From an uncultured Clostridiaceae bacterium (GTDB taxonomy: Bacteria; Bacillota; Clostridia; Lachnospirales; Lachnospiraceae), in assembly GCA_947175805.1 (NCBI GenBank), contig CAMWOF010000151.1, positions 1 through 6,066 of the forward strand: 6,066 bases of DNA. The letters run 5' to 3'. The translations under genes were made by a program, and so were the position numbers. The notes beneath the pieces are model-generated. The model was not told where the DNA came from, did no database searches, and saw only the letters and a list, made by a program, of their open reading frames with translations. Positions 1-6,066 of this stretch are shown here, in pieces; position 1 is the stretch's first letter, and each line of letters starts with the position of its first letter.

Positions 1-410
1 CGCTTCAACAGCCCTACCAGCTTAAGAGCCTCCTGAATTCTCTCATCCCTGTTCCCCTCAAACTTTGCCAGGCGCAGACCAAAATCCACATTTTCATAGG
101 CCGACATGATGGGTATCAATGCCACCGACTGAAAGACAAAGCCTATGTCATAACGCCTCAGGTTCTCTCTCTCATCCTCGGACATTTCCTGCATATTCTG
201 TCCGCCAAACAATACCGTGCCGTCAGTGGGTTCATCCAAGGCGCTGATAATATTCAGCAATGTTGTCTTACCAGAGCCTGAACGCCCCTTTAATATGGTG
301 AGCTTTCCCACGGGGATATCCATTTCAACCCCCCGCAGGGCAAAGAACTCCTGTCCCTTTCCCACCGGAAAACTCTTTTTTACGCCTTTTACTGATATCA
401 TATTTTCCAT
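1..410 (-). CDS. ABC transporter ATP-binding protein, LolD/MacB type (N-terminal part, cut by the window edge)
   Basis: This is the cytoplasmic ATPase that would drive the FtsX-type permease encoded just upstream. The first 136 residues are visible. The Walker A P-loop is at residues 42-49 (GRSGSGKT, with Lys48 and Thr49), followed by the family-typical LLNII and a turn LDEPTDG at 58-64. The Q-loop glutamine is Gln94 in FVFQ, followed by a LolD/MacB-like LIPIMSAYENV at 98-108. The ABC signature, Walker B and H-loop lie beyond the left edge, so completeness cannot be judged. ATG at 410 is chosen because AGGGA lies 5 bases upstream; Met4 is a less likely alternative. The gene starts 36 bases after the permease stop and is probably the next cistron of the same operon. 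LolD, MacB, YknY and Vex2 ATPases share this sequence pattern, so the substrate cannot be inferred from it. Confidence 0.95.
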   Translation of the reverse strand, partial: MENMISVKGVKKSFPVGKGQEFFALRGVEMDIPVGKLTILKGRSGSGKTTLLNIISALDEPTDGTVLFGGQNMQEMSEDERENLRRYDIGFVFQSVALIPIMSAYENVDFGLRLAKFEGNRDERIQEALKLVGLLK

Positions 411-415
411 AGTAT

Positions 416-420
416 TCCCT
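416..420 (-). promoter_or_regulatory. Ribosome binding site of the ABC ATPase gene
   Basis: AGGGA on the minus strand, inside AAAGGGA, lies 5 bases before the ATG at 410. It supports that start over the internal ATG at codon 4. It lies in the 36-base gap after the permease stop, the longest gap in this operon, so the ATPase has its own initiation site rather than a stop/start overlap. Confidence 0.7.
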
Positions 421-446
421 TTCTTTAGGAGCCAACCCTTGCGCCA

Positions 447-3269
447 TCAGTCCTCACCCAGCTTCAGCGCATGGGTAATGTTCATATTCCTTAACAATCT
501 GCGCAGCACAAGCAGACAAATGGTAAACATCAAAACAATCACGGCAAACAATCTTACCATATCCCAGCCGTTACTGTGGATTTCCAGTGCGATATTGTGT
601 GTCTCCGGCAGATAAACTACAGCCACCAGACGGACAAAGAGGAACACTGACAAAATACCTACGCCTGTACCTCCCAGCACCGCAAAGAGAGAGCTGAAAA
701 TCTGCTCGTTGATAAGCATCTTGTTTATATCCTTCATGTTCATACCCATGGCGCGGTAAATACCAAACAACAATTCCCGCTGCTTTATGGAAGTAACCCA
801 GTAAATCAGAAAACCCACCAGACAAAGCACGATGGCAACCAAAAAGCTCAATGTATACATACCATTTGTAATCTGGATGATAGGTGAACTCTGCATAGCC
901 TCCATGCTGTCCTCCACACTGTCAAAACGCTCAGACACAATTTCCTTCCCAGCAATATATTCCTGTACCTCCGAGGCATGATGCCCCCTGGCAAGCTTTG
1001 CCCATATTTCATAAGGCGTCTGCCCATAGGTGTTAATCAAAAATGCATAGTTGCATACCAGAAGATATCTGTCCGTTTGCTGCAGCTCTCCCCCCTCGCT
1101 GTAAGAATAGGTATAGCCGTTATAGCCAGGCCAGGCGTCCACGATTGCTACGATACTGCACACCGCTCTTTGCAGCCGCTCCTCCTTGTTAACAGGGCTT
1201 ACTCGTTCAAAGGATACTGTATCCCCCACCTTTAATTCACGTTTTTTTGCCAGATTGGAGGAAATAATCACCCCGTTGGAGGTCTCTGCCAGCGCATTGA
1301 GGGCATAATACCAGTGTTGGTCATTTAATCCGTCCTTAAGAACCGCTGTCTCCCCAAATTCCTTTGTATTAATTCCCATAAGACGGCAGCCCGGCTCAGA
1401 GGAATTGCCAGCAACAACTACTGCCTGGTCATCCACTAACACCTTCGTAATGCTTTCACAGCTGCCCTGCTTCTTAAGCTCTACATACCGCTCGAAATCC
1501 GGTTCCCGATACAGCCAGTCCGGCGGATCGCCCCGCTGGCGCACAATGGTAATCATCTGCCAGTATTCCTGAAAAGTAACATCTGCGCCAATATTATAGG
1601 TAATCCGTTCACTTTCATTTTCATTGATGGTACGCACCATATTAGAATTAAAAATACCCATCGCCAGCGTCATCACGAGGAAAATCGATATAAAGCCCTG
1701 CTTTTCAAAGGTTCTTGTAATCTGTAAAAAAGAGGCGTAAAGCGCCGGCGACCACCGGTTTTTGCCTATATAGTAAATAAACCGCACCAGATAGTGAATG
1801 AGGCGAAGCACCACCAGCCCGCATGCCAGCATGAACAGCGAAACATTGATAAAAATAACCGGATCTAAGGCATTGCCCTCCAGCACCCGCAGGGCAAGCA
1901 TGGATTTTTGCTGGTAGTAGTTGTAGAGCAGGTAAATAGAAATTGCAGCCAACGCCACATCCAGAAAATATTTCTCCCAAAATGACTTTTTCCCCTGTCT
2001 TTTATTTGCACTTTTTTGCTGTACAATGGACAGCTTAGAGTAGCCCAGCACCGGCAGCGTCATACAAATCATGGCTGCAAGGACAGCTCCCGGCAGATAC
2101 AAAACTACCTGCCATACAAAACGGTAACCGCTGGTATCATTCATATGGAACGCGAGAAAGGAATCGGCGCTTGCCGCCAGCTTACAGAGCAGAAATCCTA
2201 ACGGCCCTCCCAAAAGGGCGCCTGCTACCGACAGCACACCGGACTGTTCCAAATACAGTATGATAATCTCTCCCCGGCTGACGCCGCGGCTTTTCATCAT
2301 AGCAATTTCCCCTGTCTCCATCTGCAGAATCTGACCTGACACCATATAGATAAATGCCAGTAAAAGCACAAGCATGGGTAACTCTAATACCCAAAGCAGA
2401 GTACTCACTGTCTGCGCATTTTTTTGGTAAATGTCCAGCAGCTCCATGTAATTCACCGACATCCGTTCATCCGCCTTCATGAATTCACCGGTATAGTATT
2501 GGATGTCATCTACATTCTGCCCTGTTACCCCGGTGTAATCCAGCATGGCATAATAAGCAAAGGCAACACTCTCAAAGTCATCATAGGACATCAGCGTCTC
2601 CATAGTTTCTGCGGTCACAAAAATCTGCTTTATAAAGCTCTCTGACCTTTCATACCAGTAAATATCGCTGGTATCAGACTCCTCAAACACTCCTACAATC
2701 TGAAGCCGGATGGGATTGCCCGCATTGTCCTTACGCTGATTAAATGTTATCACCTCTCCGCAGGTAAGCTCATAGCCGTCCATAAGGACAGTGCTTATCA
2801 AGCATGGATAAACACCCTGCTCTGTCTTTGCCTCTGACAGCTTCACACCCTTTACCACATTTATGTGGGATTCCATATCCTCCAAATAGCTGATATCCAG
2901 ATATTTATTCTTTGTTCCAAAGCTTCCATCCGTCACACTGGCAGTCAGCTCGAGCTTGAACTGTGTCTCCACCGCTTCAATTCCCAGAATGTCCAGCCAC
3001 TTCGCCTTGTGATTCTCCAGCTTATTCTTCACGGTTTCCACAGATGCTACATCCGATGTGTTGTACGCCCCGATTCTGCTGATGACCATGGGATATTTAT
3101 TTTCCTCAATGATATACTCCTGAAACGCGGAATCTAAAAGCTTATTCAGGGAACCGTACAAAAACATGGGATGACAGGATACAACCGCCGTCAGTAAAAC
3201 AATCCCCAGCAAAAGGCTGAAATTCAGCCACTTTTTACTTCTTAGCTTACTTTTTAAAAAACGAAACAT
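447..3269 (-). CDS. FtsX-like ABC transporter permease with two FtsX cores (ten predicted membrane helices)
   Basis: This is the membrane-embedded half of the exporter, 940 residues. Hydrophobic segments read by eye lie near residues 15-33, 290-312, 338-361, 386-407, 433-451, 470-492, 523-541, 806-826, 855-880 and 905-922. Two large hydrophilic loops, 34-289 and 542-805, fit extracytoplasmic domains. Each FtsX core starts with the family pattern of an acidic/basic turn after a helix: METGEIAMMKSRGVSRGEI at 317-335 and KQRELLFGIYRAMGMNMKDI at 829-848. These cytoplasmic turns are where FtsX/MacB permeases contact the ATPase. Even helix number puts both ends in the cytoplasm. MacB has four helices and one external domain and works as a dimer; this protein looks like two such units fused with two extra central helices, so one chain may form the whole pore. 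The start at 3269 lies 6 bases after the upstream adaptor stop and is preceded by a purine-rich ribosome binding site. The protein ends in LGED. Confidence 0.95.
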   Translation of the reverse strand: MFRFLKSKLRSKKWLNFSLLLGIVLLTAVVSCHPMFLYGSLNKLLDSAFQEYIIEENKYPMVISRIGAYNTSDVASVETVKNKLENHKAKWLDILGIEAVETQFKLELTASVTDGSFGTKNKYLDISYLEDMESHINVVKGVKLSEAKTEQGVYPCLISTVLMDGYELTCGEVITFNQRKDNAGNPIRLQIVGVFEESDTSDIYWYERSESFIKQIFVTAETMETLMSYDDFESVAFAYYAMLDYTGVTGQNVDDIQYYTGEFMKADERMSVNYMELLDIYQKNAQTVSTLLWVLELPMLVLLLAFIYMVSGQILQMETGEIAMMKSRGVSRGEIIILYLEQSGVLSVAGALLGGPLGFLLCKLAASADSFLAFHMNDTSGYRFVWQVVLYLPGAVLAAMICMTLPVLGYSKLSIVQQKSANKRQGKKSFWEKYFLDVALAAISIYLLYNYYQQKSMLALRVLEGNALDPVIFINVSLFMLACGLVVLRLIHYLVRFIYYIGKNRWSPALYASFLQITRTFEKQGFISIFLVMTLAMGIFNSNMVRTINENESERITYNIGADVTFQEYWQMITIVRQRGDPPDWLYREPDFERYVELKKQGSCESITKVLVDDQAVVVAGNSSEPGCRLMGINTKEFGETAVLKDGLNDQHWYYALNALAETSNGVIISSNLAKKRELKVGDTVSFERVSPVNKEERLQRAVCSIVAIVDAWPGYNGYTYSYSEGGELQQTDRYLLVCNYAFLINTYGQTPYEIWAKLARGHHASEVQEYIAGKEIVSERFDSVEDSMEAMQSSPIIQITNGMYTLSFLVAIVLCLVGFLIYWVTSIKQRELLFGIYRAMGMNMKDINKMLINEQIFSSLFAVLGGTGVGILSVFLFVRLVAVVYLPETHNIALEIHSNGWDMVRLFAVIVLMFTICLLVLRRLLRNMNITHALKLGED

Positions 3270-3273
3270 GTAT

Positions 3274-3284
3274 CCTCACCCCCT
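3274..3284 (-). promoter_or_regulatory. Ribosome binding site of the permease gene, overlapping the upstream stop codon
   Basis: The minus strand reads AGGGGGTGAGG here, ending 4 bases before the permease ATG. The TGA inside it (3276-3278) is the stop codon of the upstream adaptor gene. A ribosome ending translation of the adaptor therefore sits on the permease initiation site, which suggests translational coupling. Confidence 0.65.
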
Positions 3285-5858
3285 ATTCTCCTCTGTTGCT
3301 TTTTCTCCATTGCTTTCTTCCTCACTGCTCTCCTCTGCAGCAGACCCCTCTTTTACCAGCACATCACCTACTGATACGCCAGCCACCACCACGCAGCCTA
3401 AGATAGACTCCTGGCCTACGGTGACATACTGCTTTACCATCTCCCCATTTTCTATCTTCCAGACATACCGGGACTCCTGATTGCTTACCTTATCCGTTTC
3501 CGAATATATCATCTGACCCGGAAGCACAATTACATTTTTTATGTTAACTGCCTCAAAGGAAATGTCTGTGGCATTCATTTTGTCAAAGTAGGACGCATCG
3601 TCCATCCGGACATAAAAGGAAGCGTTGCCATTATTCTCACCTAACGGATCATCAGGATTATGGCTGGCATACACCTGACCGTCGATTTCGGTAAAAAATG
3701 TTTTGCTGGTATAGGACTGTGCCGCCACACAGATTCCGGTGTATTTACTGTCCTTTGTCTCAAATAACAGCTTCTGATTCAGGGCAGCGCCTTTCTTATC
3801 CCGTACATAGCTCGCGTCTTCTCCCCTCTTCGCTGCCATTGTCACATACACCAGCTTATTTGCCGGCTGGCTGATACTCAGATACGGTTTGTCCGGATAC
3901 AGCCTGTCGCCTGCACCCACCCAAATCTCCTCCACCGTACCGGAGTGCTCGGCATAAATATTTTTATATCCGTTGCCATCATTCATCTTTTTTAATTCGT
4001 TATATGTCTTTTCCAGTGCAGCTGCCTGCTTCTTATGGTTGATTGTGGCAATACGGTACTGGGCTGCAGCCATTTTTTTATCGCAGGTAAGCTGCTCTGT
4101 CTGATACAGTTGATCCGGTGTCAGCTCCGGGGACTGCTCCTCCTCTGCTTCCGTGTCCTCTGCCGGTGTATCTTCCTCTGCTTCCGCCGGCCTGTTATCT
4201 TCTGACGTTTCCCCTTCCTCTACAACAGCACCGTGCTCCGGCTCCGCTGACCTGTTATCTTCTACAGGAGCACCGTCTTCCGGCTCCACTGGTCTGTTAT
4301 CTGACGTTTCCGCAGGAGCCGCCCCTTGCGTAGCAAATCCTGATGGCGGCGACGTCTGGTCAGGCTCGCTCCCCGAGCCTGACGTTTCCCCTTCTTCTGC
4401 TTCTTTTGCCGCTTCTATCTGCTTTTCGATTTCCTTCATCTGTTTGCGGTAAGCCTTCCCCGTCTCCTTGTATGCCTGATTTTCAGCCTCCAGTGCATCC
4501 TTTGCTGCCAGCAAATCTGCCTTTCCGCCCTGCGCTTTCACACGCAGCATCAGGTCCCCCTCCTTTACGGAATCCCCCACAGAAACCAGCACCTCCGATA
4601 CAATAGCATCTTCCACCGCAAAAAAATTCATTTTTCTGCTCTCTGACAGGGAATGTCTGCTTGTGCTGGCATACATAACATAATCCGAAAGCTCCGCCGT
4701 TACTTCCACATATTTAGATGGCATCATGGCCAGGGAGCTGTAATACACCATCTCCCCCTCAGACAAGCCCTCTGTTACCTCCACATAGTGAGCGTCCTCT
4801 GCACCGGTAGTAATTTGCCGACGCTCCTTGGAGTTATTCTCTGTTTTTACATAGACAAATTTGTCGTTCCCCTCTTCAAAAATGGAATCCTTTCCTATCA
4901 TCAACACATTTGACACACTTTTCTTTGCAAAACAAACAGAAACCATGTCGCCCACTTCCAGCTCCATACCTTCGGGAATCTCGTACTTTAAATACGGATA
5001 TATCTTGGAAGCCTGAATCATCGCCAGCACCTCCTTTGTGTATTGATACGGAGTCAGGGAATACTTTTGCCCGTTATAATTCGTGTATATTTGTTCCGCC
5101 TTTGTATAACTAGTATCCTCCATGGTCACATCCTGTATCTCGATATATCTCTTGTTATAATTGGACAAAATTACCACATTTTCTGACGGCTCGGCATCAG
5201 TATTCTGTTCCAAATCCTTAACATATGTCACATAGCCGGACTGCCTTGCCACCAATTGCCCCTCAGCCAGCTGGGTCTTCAACTCCGATATTTCCTTAGT
5301 CATCTCCCGGCACTCACGCTCATAGAGAAGCTCCGAATAGACATGATTTTCTTTCTCTTTCTCCTTTTCCAGTTTCAGTTCCCGAATGGAGGCTGACGGC
5401 GCAGCAAGTTCTTTTAACGCCTTTATTTGGTAGTCATATTTTTTCATGGTCTGTTCATAAATTATGATTTCCTCATCGTGCAGCGCCCGGCGGTACTTTA
5501 AGGATGCCTCCATATCCTGAATGGATTCCCGAAGACCGTCAATCCTTATAGAAGCAAGCACTGTCCCCGCCTCCACATAATCGCCGATATTGACATAAAT
5601 ATCGTCAATTTTAGCGGTGGCATTAAAAAAGTAACAGTTCTCCTCCGGCACCACTACCCCGGAAAGCACTGAAAAGCTACCGATATCTCCGACATTCCCA
5701 TAGACAGCCATGCGGTAGGAATCATTAAATGCGTTGGATTCCACCAGCTCCGGCACCGACTCCGATTTTGCGCTGCTGCATCCAGAAAGAAGCAGCACCT
5801 GGCACATCAGTATCGCCGTCCACACTTTTTTTCTGTTTTTCTTTCTTTTTCCCATCAT
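3276..5858 (-). CDS. Lipoprotein with two tandem HlyD/MFP-type adaptor modules (ABC exporter adaptor)
   Basis: This is an 860-residue extracytoplasmic adaptor expected to sit on the FtsX permease. A basic N-terminus and hydrophobic stretch end in a lipobox, LLSGC, with Cys27 as the likely lipid anchor. Module 1: first lipoyl half about 78-104 (IGDYVEAGTVL), helical hairpin about 109-203, second lipoyl half from SGYV at 207-210, beta-barrel about 238-315 and membrane-proximal domain about 316-374. Module 2 repeats the order: lipoyl half about 411-441 (VGDSVKEGDLML), hairpin arms about 446-488 and 581-626, lipoyl half from SGTV at 639-642, barrel about 667-770 and membrane-proximal domain about 774-837. 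Residues 489-580 between the arms are acidic, proline-rich and repetitive. The tail 838-860 is also Glu/Ser-rich. Usual single adaptors are about 350-500 residues, so the length fits two. The start is ATGATG; the first ATG is 7 bases from an AGGTGA site. The stop lies 6 bases before the permease. Module boundaries are by eye. Confidence 0.9.
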   Translation of the reverse strand: MMGKRKKNRKKVWTAILMCQVLLLSGCSSAKSESVPELVESNAFNDSYRMAVYGNVGDIGSFSVLSGVVVPEENCYFFNATAKIDDIYVNIGDYVEAGTVLASIRIDGLRESIQDMEASLKYRRALHDEEIIIYEQTMKKYDYQIKALKELAAPSASIRELKLEKEKEKENHVYSELLYERECREMTKEISELKTQLAEGQLVARQSGYVTYVKDLEQNTDAEPSENVVILSNYNKRYIEIQDVTMEDTSYTKAEQIYTNYNGQKYSLTPYQYTKEVLAMIQASKIYPYLKYEIPEGMELEVGDMVSVCFAKKSVSNVLMIGKDSIFEEGNDKFVYVKTENNSKERRQITTGAEDAHYVEVTEGLSEGEMVYYSSLAMMPSKYVEVTAELSDYVMYASTSRHSLSESRKMNFFAVEDAIVSEVLVSVGDSVKEGDLMLRVKAQGGKADLLAAKDALEAENQAYKETGKAYRKQMKEIEKQIEAAKEAEEGETSGSGSEPDQTSPPSGFATQGAAPAETSDNRPVEPEDGAPVEDNRSAEPEHGAVVEEGETSEDNRPAEAEEDTPAEDTEAEEEQSPELTPDQLYQTEQLTCDKKMAAAQYRIATINHKKQAAALEKTYNELKKMNDGNGYKNIYAEHSGTVEEIWVGAGDRLYPDKPYLSISQPANKLVYVTMAAKRGEDASYVRDKKGAALNQKLLFETKDSKYTGICVAAQSYTSKTFFTEIDGQVYASHNPDDPLGENNGNASFYVRMDDASYFDKMNATDISFEAVNIKNVIVLPGQMIYSETDKVSNQESRYVWKIENGEMVKQYVTVGQESILGCVVVAGVSVGDVLVKEGSAAEESSEEESNGEKATEENRG
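4119..4394 (-). other. Acidic, Pro-rich low-complexity insert in the second helical hairpin of the double adaptor
   Basis: This stretch codes for residues 489-580. In residues 491-580 I count 21 Glu, 7 Asp and 11 Pro against 3 Arg and no Lys, with one aromatic residue (Phe508). It is very acidic and probably disordered. It falls between two Lys/Glu/Ala-rich helical stretches (446-488 and 581-626) that should be the two arms of a hairpin, so it replaces the hairpin tip. The domain placement is inferred from sequence pattern. Confidence 0.8.
4158..4301 (-). repeat. Three 42-base (14-codon) imperfect repeats beginning Asp-Asn-Arg
   Basis: Three in-frame copies lie at 4260-4301 (DNRPVEPEDGAPVE), 4218-4259 (DNRSAEPEHGAVVE) and 4158-4199 (DNRPAEAEEDTPAE). 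The first two abut and match at 34 of 42 bases. The third follows after 6 codons reading EGETSE. A related GETS element also stands just before the repeats, and the 11-base word CTGACGTTTCC (plus strand) occurs at 4202, 4301 and 4379. All spacings are multiples of three, so the repeats expand or contract without breaking the frame. Confidence 0.8.
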
Positions 5859-6066
5859 CGTATCATCACCTGCTCTCCTCCAACAAGCCCTGATGTAATT
5901 ACCGTAACCTCATCCGGTCCCTCGCCAACAACTGCCCCCGGCGTCACTTCCACGCCTTCACGGAATCCGTTTTCATCAATTACAAAAACAAAATATTTAT
6001 TCTCTGCCTCATAAATACATTTAGAGGGCACATAGAGTACGTCCCGGAGAACCTCCTTCTTTATCG
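5855..6066 (-). CDS. HlyD/MFP-type adaptor protein, C-terminal 69 residues (cut by the window edge)
   Basis: The frame stays open from the right edge to a TGA at 5855-5857 and encodes 69 residues ending VMIR. The pattern is that of the membrane-proximal beta domain closing MacA/HlyD-type adaptors: VLYVPSKCIY (5-14), KYFVFVIDENG (23-33), a short strand with EVTPG, then VTVITSGLVGGEQV near the end. It resembles the two membrane-proximal domains of the downstream protein (VLMIGKDSIF...KFVYV...GLSEGEMV and VIVLPGQMIY...RYVWK...GVSVGDVL). This makes it a second adaptor gene of the same operon. Its stop overlaps the next start in an ATGA arrangement, a sign of translational coupling. The N-terminus, any signal peptide and the hairpin lie outside the window, so it could be a single or a multi-module adaptor. 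The family call rests on this short domain. Confidence 0.75.
   Translation of the reverse strand, partial: IKKEVLRDVLYVPSKCIYEAENKYFVFVIDENGFREGVEVTPGAVVGEGPDEVTVITSGLVGGEQVMIR
5866..5871 (-). promoter_or_regulatory. Ribosome binding site of the double-adaptor gene, inside the upstream coding region
   Basis: AGGTGA on the minus strand lies 7 bases before the first ATG (5858) and 10 before the second (5855) of the ATGATG start. A stronger-looking GGAGGA at 5876-5881 is 17 bases away, too far for ordinary initiation, though it may help hold the ribosome. Both lie in the last codons of the upstream adaptor gene. Confidence 0.6.

Noticed and set aside
411..446. Possible terminator or regulatory hairpin in the gap between permease and ATPase.
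   Set aside because: I found no convincing inverted repeat and no following T run; the gap is explained by a ribosome binding site.
325..447. A 40-codon minus-strand frame whose ATG overlaps the permease stop (TGATG) and runs into the ATPase gene in another frame.
   Set aside because: The stop/start overlap looks like coupling, but the peptide resembles nothing, and the ATPase has its own well-placed ribosome binding site and start. Likely chance.
217..615. A 132-codon plus-strand frame across the permease/ATPase junction.
   Set aside because: It is antisense to the well-supported Walker A and Q-loop region of the ATPase and to the permease C-terminus, and its translation shows no family pattern.
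571..825. An 84-codon minus-strand frame inside the permease gene, and similar ones at 1705-1980 and 2182-2394.
   Set aside because: They are alternative frames of the permease gene, whose own frame gives clear membrane helices and FtsX motifs throughout. There is no sign of a frameshift.
4118..4452. Open plus-strand frames of 71 and 99 codons rich in Pro, Leu and Ser.
   Set aside because: They lie opposite the acidic repeat region of the double adaptor. Their composition follows from reading Glu/Pro repeat codons backwards, and neither has a convincing ribosome binding site or a known motif.

Overview
The window is a slice of one operon read entirely on the minus strand. It encodes an ABC exporter of the MacB/FtsX type with its extracytoplasmic adaptor proteins. 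The moderate base composition, strong purine-rich ribosome binding sites, short or overlapping gene junctions, lipoprotein adaptor and absence of any outer-membrane component suggest a Gram-positive, low-to-moderate GC anaerobe, most likely Clostridia (Lachnospiraceae-like). That placement rests on style and family resemblance, not on a marker gene.

In transcription order (right to left) there are four genes. First comes the C-terminal end of a HlyD/MFP-type adaptor (5855-6066, running off the right edge). Next is an 860-residue lipoprotein made of two complete adaptor modules in tandem (3276-5858). Then a 940-residue, ten-helix permease with two FtsX cores (447-3269). Last is the N-terminal part of an ABC ATPase of the LolD/MacB family (1-410, running off the left edge). 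The first junction is an ATGA overlap, the second a 6-base gap and the third a 36-base gap, so the genes are almost certainly co-transcribed and translationally coupled. No gap reaches 300 bases, and no promoter, terminator, RNA gene, mobile element or CRISPR array was found.

The ATPase should power the permease from the cytoplasm. The permease exposes two domains of about 260 residues outside the membrane. The lipid-anchored adaptors would sit on these and guide substrate, as MacA does on MacB or YknX on YknZ. The substrate cannot be read from the sequence; antimicrobial peptides, bacteriocins or other peptides are typical for the family.

The unusual part is the adaptor architecture. One polypeptide carries two adaptor modules, another adaptor gene lies directly upstream, and the second helical hairpin of the fused protein is interrupted by about 90 residues of acidic, proline-rich, internally repeated sequence.
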